From: CAMFLJ01 sp965279255
Lineage (GTDB): Bacteria; Actinomycetota; Acidimicrobiia; Acidimicrobiales; Acidimicrobilacustridaceae
Assembly: GCA_965279255.1 (NCBI GenBank)
Contig: OZ257146.1
Coordinates: 3,658,001-3,722,000, forward strand
Reading direction: 5' to 3'
Length of the DNA: 64,000 nt
Below the pieces are notes generated by a model. It was not told where the DNA came from. It made no database searches and saw nothing but the letters and a program-made list of their open reading frames with translations. The position numbers and the translations under genes were made by a program. Every line of letters starts with the position of its first letter. The stretch's first letter is position 1. This document shows positions 62,047 through 64,000 of the stretch, in pieces.

Positions 62047-62708
62047 TGACGCCGAAGGCTGAGTGCGGGCAGGCCGTCGGGTCCGGCCACCACGCGGACC
62101 GCACTTGGCTCGCGAAGGTTCCAGCCGGGATCCAGCTCATCAAGAACCGCGCCGCCGTTGCCTTCACGCGCGTATCGAAGCACTAGGTCCTCCCGCTTCT
62201 GAACGAGCAGGTCGATACCCGTCACACTCGATCCAGAGGCGACCGGCATCTCAAGCCACGACGCTACGTCCTGGATCGTGATCACGTCCTCGCAGATGTA
62301 GTCGCAGAGCGCCGCAATCTCCGCGACGCGGAAGTCGTTCGAGGGGCTGGCAGCGTCGCCTTGTCGCCACTTCCTCAGTGCTGGGACGCTGACGTGAAAT
62401 ATCCGAGCGAGGTCAGTCCACGAGAACCCGAGCGAACTCAGGTATCGAAGCCGCTCGGCCAACGGTTCCTGCTTCCGTTGGGAAGTGCGTTCGAGGAGGA
62501 TTTGGCGCAGCGCTCGGTCCTCGACGGCCAGGAAGTCGGCGCTCATCCCCGAGGCCGCCTCGCGGAGCATGTCCGCTCGAACCCGACCGAAGGTCGCGAT
62601 TCCGAGCACGTCGGACAGCGAACGGGTGCCGGTCGGCGTTCCTACGCTGGTACTGATTGTGGTAGCGGTAGTGCTCGCTCCAGATCCACGTTGGCTGGAA
62701 GTCGGCAT
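62043..62708 (-). CDS. Helix-turn-helix protein, middle gene of the TIGR04255-like operon
   Basis: 221 residues. An N-terminal Ser/Thr-rich tail of about 30 residues, then LLERTSQRKQEPLAERLRYLSSLGFSWTDLARIFHVSVPALRKWRQGDAASPSNDFRVAEIAALCDYICED. This contains a clear helix-turn-helix (WTDLARIFHVSVPALRKWRQG). A segment WLEMP...GIDLLVQKREDLVLRYA after it has the order of the MbcA/Xre antitoxin C-terminal domain, at low confidence. ATG 62708 has GGGGG 4 bases upstream and shares one base with the stop of the preceding gene (TGATG). Confidence 0.75.
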   Translation of the reverse strand: MPTSSQRGSGASTTATTISTSVGTPTGTRSLSDVLGIATFGRVRADMLREAASGMSADFLAVEDRALRQILLERTSQRKQEPLAERLRYLSSLGFSWTDLARIFHVSVPALRKWRQGDAASPSNDFRVAEIAALCDYICEDVITIQDVASWLEMPVASGSSVTGIDLLVQKREDLVLRYAREGNGGAVLDELDPGWNLREPSAVRVVAGPDGLPALSLRRQ

Positions 62709-63517
62709 CAGGCCCCCTTGTAGATAGCCACCAGCTTTGGCAGCGAGACGACGTTGAAGATGTGCCGAAGTGGTGTGTGAAGTCGCCGGCAGACCTGATC
62801 GATGTCGACGGCGGTAAACGAGGGGACTTCGTCGGTGGGTTCCCACCAGCTGTCGGAGTCAAGGAGGAAGAACGGTCCCGGCTGTACGGGGCTCTTCCGC
62901 CGGGTAGGCCCGTTGGGGTCCACCGCGTAGCCATCCTGAGGTCCATACCGCAGTTGAAGAAGCTGATCAGGCCCAGTGGAGTACTGGACCAGGCCTTGCC
63001 ATCCCTTCGGCTGGAGACCCGTCTTCTCGAGGAACTCGGGCTGGGCGGTAGCTAGAAGGTGGTTGTCGATGTAGCCGGACCAGTCGCCGGGCAACGAGTC
63101 GACGGAGTCCACCCGGATCTCATCGATGTAACGCAGTCCGACTCGTAGGATCCCGTCAGGCGCTAGGAAACTCTCGATGGCAGCCATCGATGTCGAGGCC
63201 AGTTCAAGGAACCTCGTGAACCCCGTGTAGCTCGTGGTTTCGAGAACGGCCCCACCCGGCGTGACGGCGAGTGCAGTGGTGCGGTCACGCGTCGTGAAGC
63301 GCAGAACATTCGAACGTGGCGAGAACTTCGGTCCGTCTGGCCCGACAGCAAAGAGGTCCTGCACGGTGCTCTCGGCTAGGGGCAAGACGTCGTGCAGCGC
63401 CTCTCGGAGACCTAACTCGGCCGCTCCGCCGGGGCGTGACGGCAACTCTGGATACTTGACCTCGAGCACCGCGAGCACGAGAGGTGCGCCCGGAAGGCCA
63501 GTTGGCTCATTCGTCAA
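62708..63517 (-). CDS. TIGR04255-like protein
   Basis: 269 residues, resembling the sporadically distributed TIGR04255 family in length and style: VLAVLEVKYPELPSRPG at the N-terminus, FTTRDRTTALAVTPGGAVLETTSYTGFTRFLELASTSMAAIESF, and LRVGLRYIDEIRV. Function is not known. The start is TTG 63517, supported by AGGAGC 6 bases upstream. No ATG or GTG fits the conserved N-terminus. First gene of a three-gene operon with one-base and four-base overlaps. Confidence 0.77.
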   Translation of the reverse strand: MTNEPTGLPGAPLVLAVLEVKYPELPSRPGGAAELGLREALHDVLPLAESTVQDLFAVGPDGPKFSPRSNVLRFTTRDRTTALAVTPGGAVLETTSYTGFTRFLELASTSMAAIESFLAPDGILRVGLRYIDEIRVDSVDSLPGDWSGYIDNHLLATAQPEFLEKTGLQPKGWQGLVQYSTGPDQLLQLRYGPQDGYAVDPNGPTRRKSPVQPGPFFLLDSDSWWEPTDEVPSFTAVDIDQVCRRLHTPLRHIFNVVSLPKLVAIYKGA

Positions 63518-63612
63518 GGGCTTGCTCCTGTAACCAAATCTGTAACTGCTTCTTGTACTGACGCTACCCCAGCTAACTCGGACCGACACGGCAGCCCAGT
63601 ACGAGCTCCTCG

Positions 63613-63820
63613 TCCCAGGCGGAGGTGCACGCCACGTTGCGCCGCCGCGCCGCCGCGGCCGGCATGTCGCTCCAGGAGTACCTGCTGGCCCACCTCGAGC
63701 AGGAGGCGGCCCTCGCCCACCCTCGACGAGGTGCTCGACCGCGCCGGTGGGCGCTCGGGCGGCCGCGCTCCACTCACGAGCGCGGTCGACGCGGTGCGCG
63801 CCGATCGCGACGCCCGTTGA
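63613..63820 (+). pseudogene. vapB: Damaged vapB antitoxin gene
   Basis: The translated sequence EVHATLRRRAAAAGMSLQEYLLAHLEQEAAL is a typical VapB N-terminal part. It continues in a different frame as LDEVLDRAGGR...SAVDAVRADRDAR and then a TGA that overlaps the vapC TTG. The frame shift is one extra base near 63713-63721. No start codon is present before the conserved region. The antitoxin thus looks inactive, unless the frameshift is a sequencing error and a distant start is used. Confidence 0.72.
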
Positions 63821-64000
63821 TCGTCGTCGATGCCAGTGTCGTCGTGACCGCCCTCGCCGACGACGGCCCCGACGGCGATCGCGTCCGGAGTCGGCTCCGC
63901 GCCGAGCAGCTCGCGGCACCGCACCTTCTCGACCTCGAGGTCGTCTCGGCCTGGAGACGGCTGGTCGCAGCCGGTGCCCTCGACGAACGGCGGGCGGCCC
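63817..64000 (+). CDS. vapC: VapC toxin, PIN-domain ribonuclease (3' partial)
   Basis: Only 61 residues are in the window. It begins VIVVDASVVVTALADDGPDGDRVRSRLRAEQLAAPHLLDLEVVSAWRRL, the start of a PIN domain with the first catalytic Asp (VVDAS) and the E of LEVVSAW. VapC toxins cleave tRNA or rRNA when not bound by VapB. The TTG start overlaps the vapB stop (TTGA). The right edge of the window cuts the gene. Confidence 0.82.
   Translation, partial: MIVVDASVVVTALADDGPDGDRVRSRLRAEQLAAPHLLDLEVVSAWRRLVAAGALDERRAA

Overview
The window is about 70% GC, densely coded and clearly actinobacterial. It carries the dnaA-dnaN-recF-DUF721-gyrB-gyrA block on one side of oriC and rpmH-rnpA-yidD-yidC-jag-rsmG-parA-parB on the other. 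It also has the trxA-trxB/sigma-anti-sigma/kinase/DUF6049/cca neighbourhood known from mycobacteria, mycofactocin genes and DUF3039, DUF3566 and DUF5318 proteins. Together these suggest a member of the class Acidimicrobiia (Iamia-like). The class is an inference from gene content and order, because no rRNA gene is present.

Layout. 1-6470 (+): the end of a GH18 chitinase-like protein, then a partial mycofactocin locus (SDR, MoxR ATPase, VWA protein, mftE, mftF) with a tandem hairpin repeat before mftE. 6467-10202 (-): a three-subunit molybdenum hydroxylase. 10242-15168: FKBP isomerase, prmA, DUF3039, a D,D-carboxypeptidase-like hydrolase, a tautomerase, a nitroreductase and a CFA-synthase-like methyltransferase. 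15228-20163 (+): paired membrane proteins, an IMPase-family phosphatase, a CopC-CopD fusion and a YcnI-like protein. 20165-22501 (-): an NAD(P)-binding protein, a 45-residue ORF, tRNA-Ile(GAT), DUF3566 and a TadE-like protein. 22605-31568 (-): gyrA, gyrB, DUF721, recF, dnaN, oriC and dnaA. 31853-37983 (+): rpmH to parB, with two parS sites upstream of parA. 38274-47216 (-): trxA, trxB, a sigma/anti-sigma pair, a Ser/Thr kinase, DegV, DUF6049 and GNAT. 47317-54975: HDAC-like protein, cca, a methyltransferase, DUF5318, ponA, panB and a DUF192 lipoprotein. 55124-59168 (+): rpsF, ssb, rpsR, rplI and a dnaB interrupted by a mini-intein. 59371-64000: a small accessory island followed by a damaged vapB and the start of vapC.

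How the genes work together. The centre is the replication, segregation and membrane-insertion core. DnaA opens oriC in the dnaA-dnaN gap, ParB on parS with ParA segregates the origin, and YidC/YidD/KhpB serve membrane insertion and RNA binding. The kinase, sigma/anti-sigma pair and DUF6049 protein form an envelope-signalling group that in mycobacteria also contains MurJ; MurJ is not in this locus here. The mycofactocin genes modify and use a peptide-derived redox cofactor, and the mftA-mftD genes are not in the window.

The most unusual material is the 59.4-63.5 kb island. It has a divergent XRE/ImmA pair facing an unknown gene across three copies of one operator-like motif, then an overlapping operon of a TIGR04255-like protein, a helix-turn-helix protein and a protein I do not recognise. 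Other notable items are a CsoR-like operator inside the trxB promoter, a non-AUG start for rnpA and for the ECF sigma factor, a recurrent TAnnnT hexamer 6-9 bases before start codons (leaderless transcription), DnaA boxes before dnaB, and an acidic tail on ribosomal protein S18.
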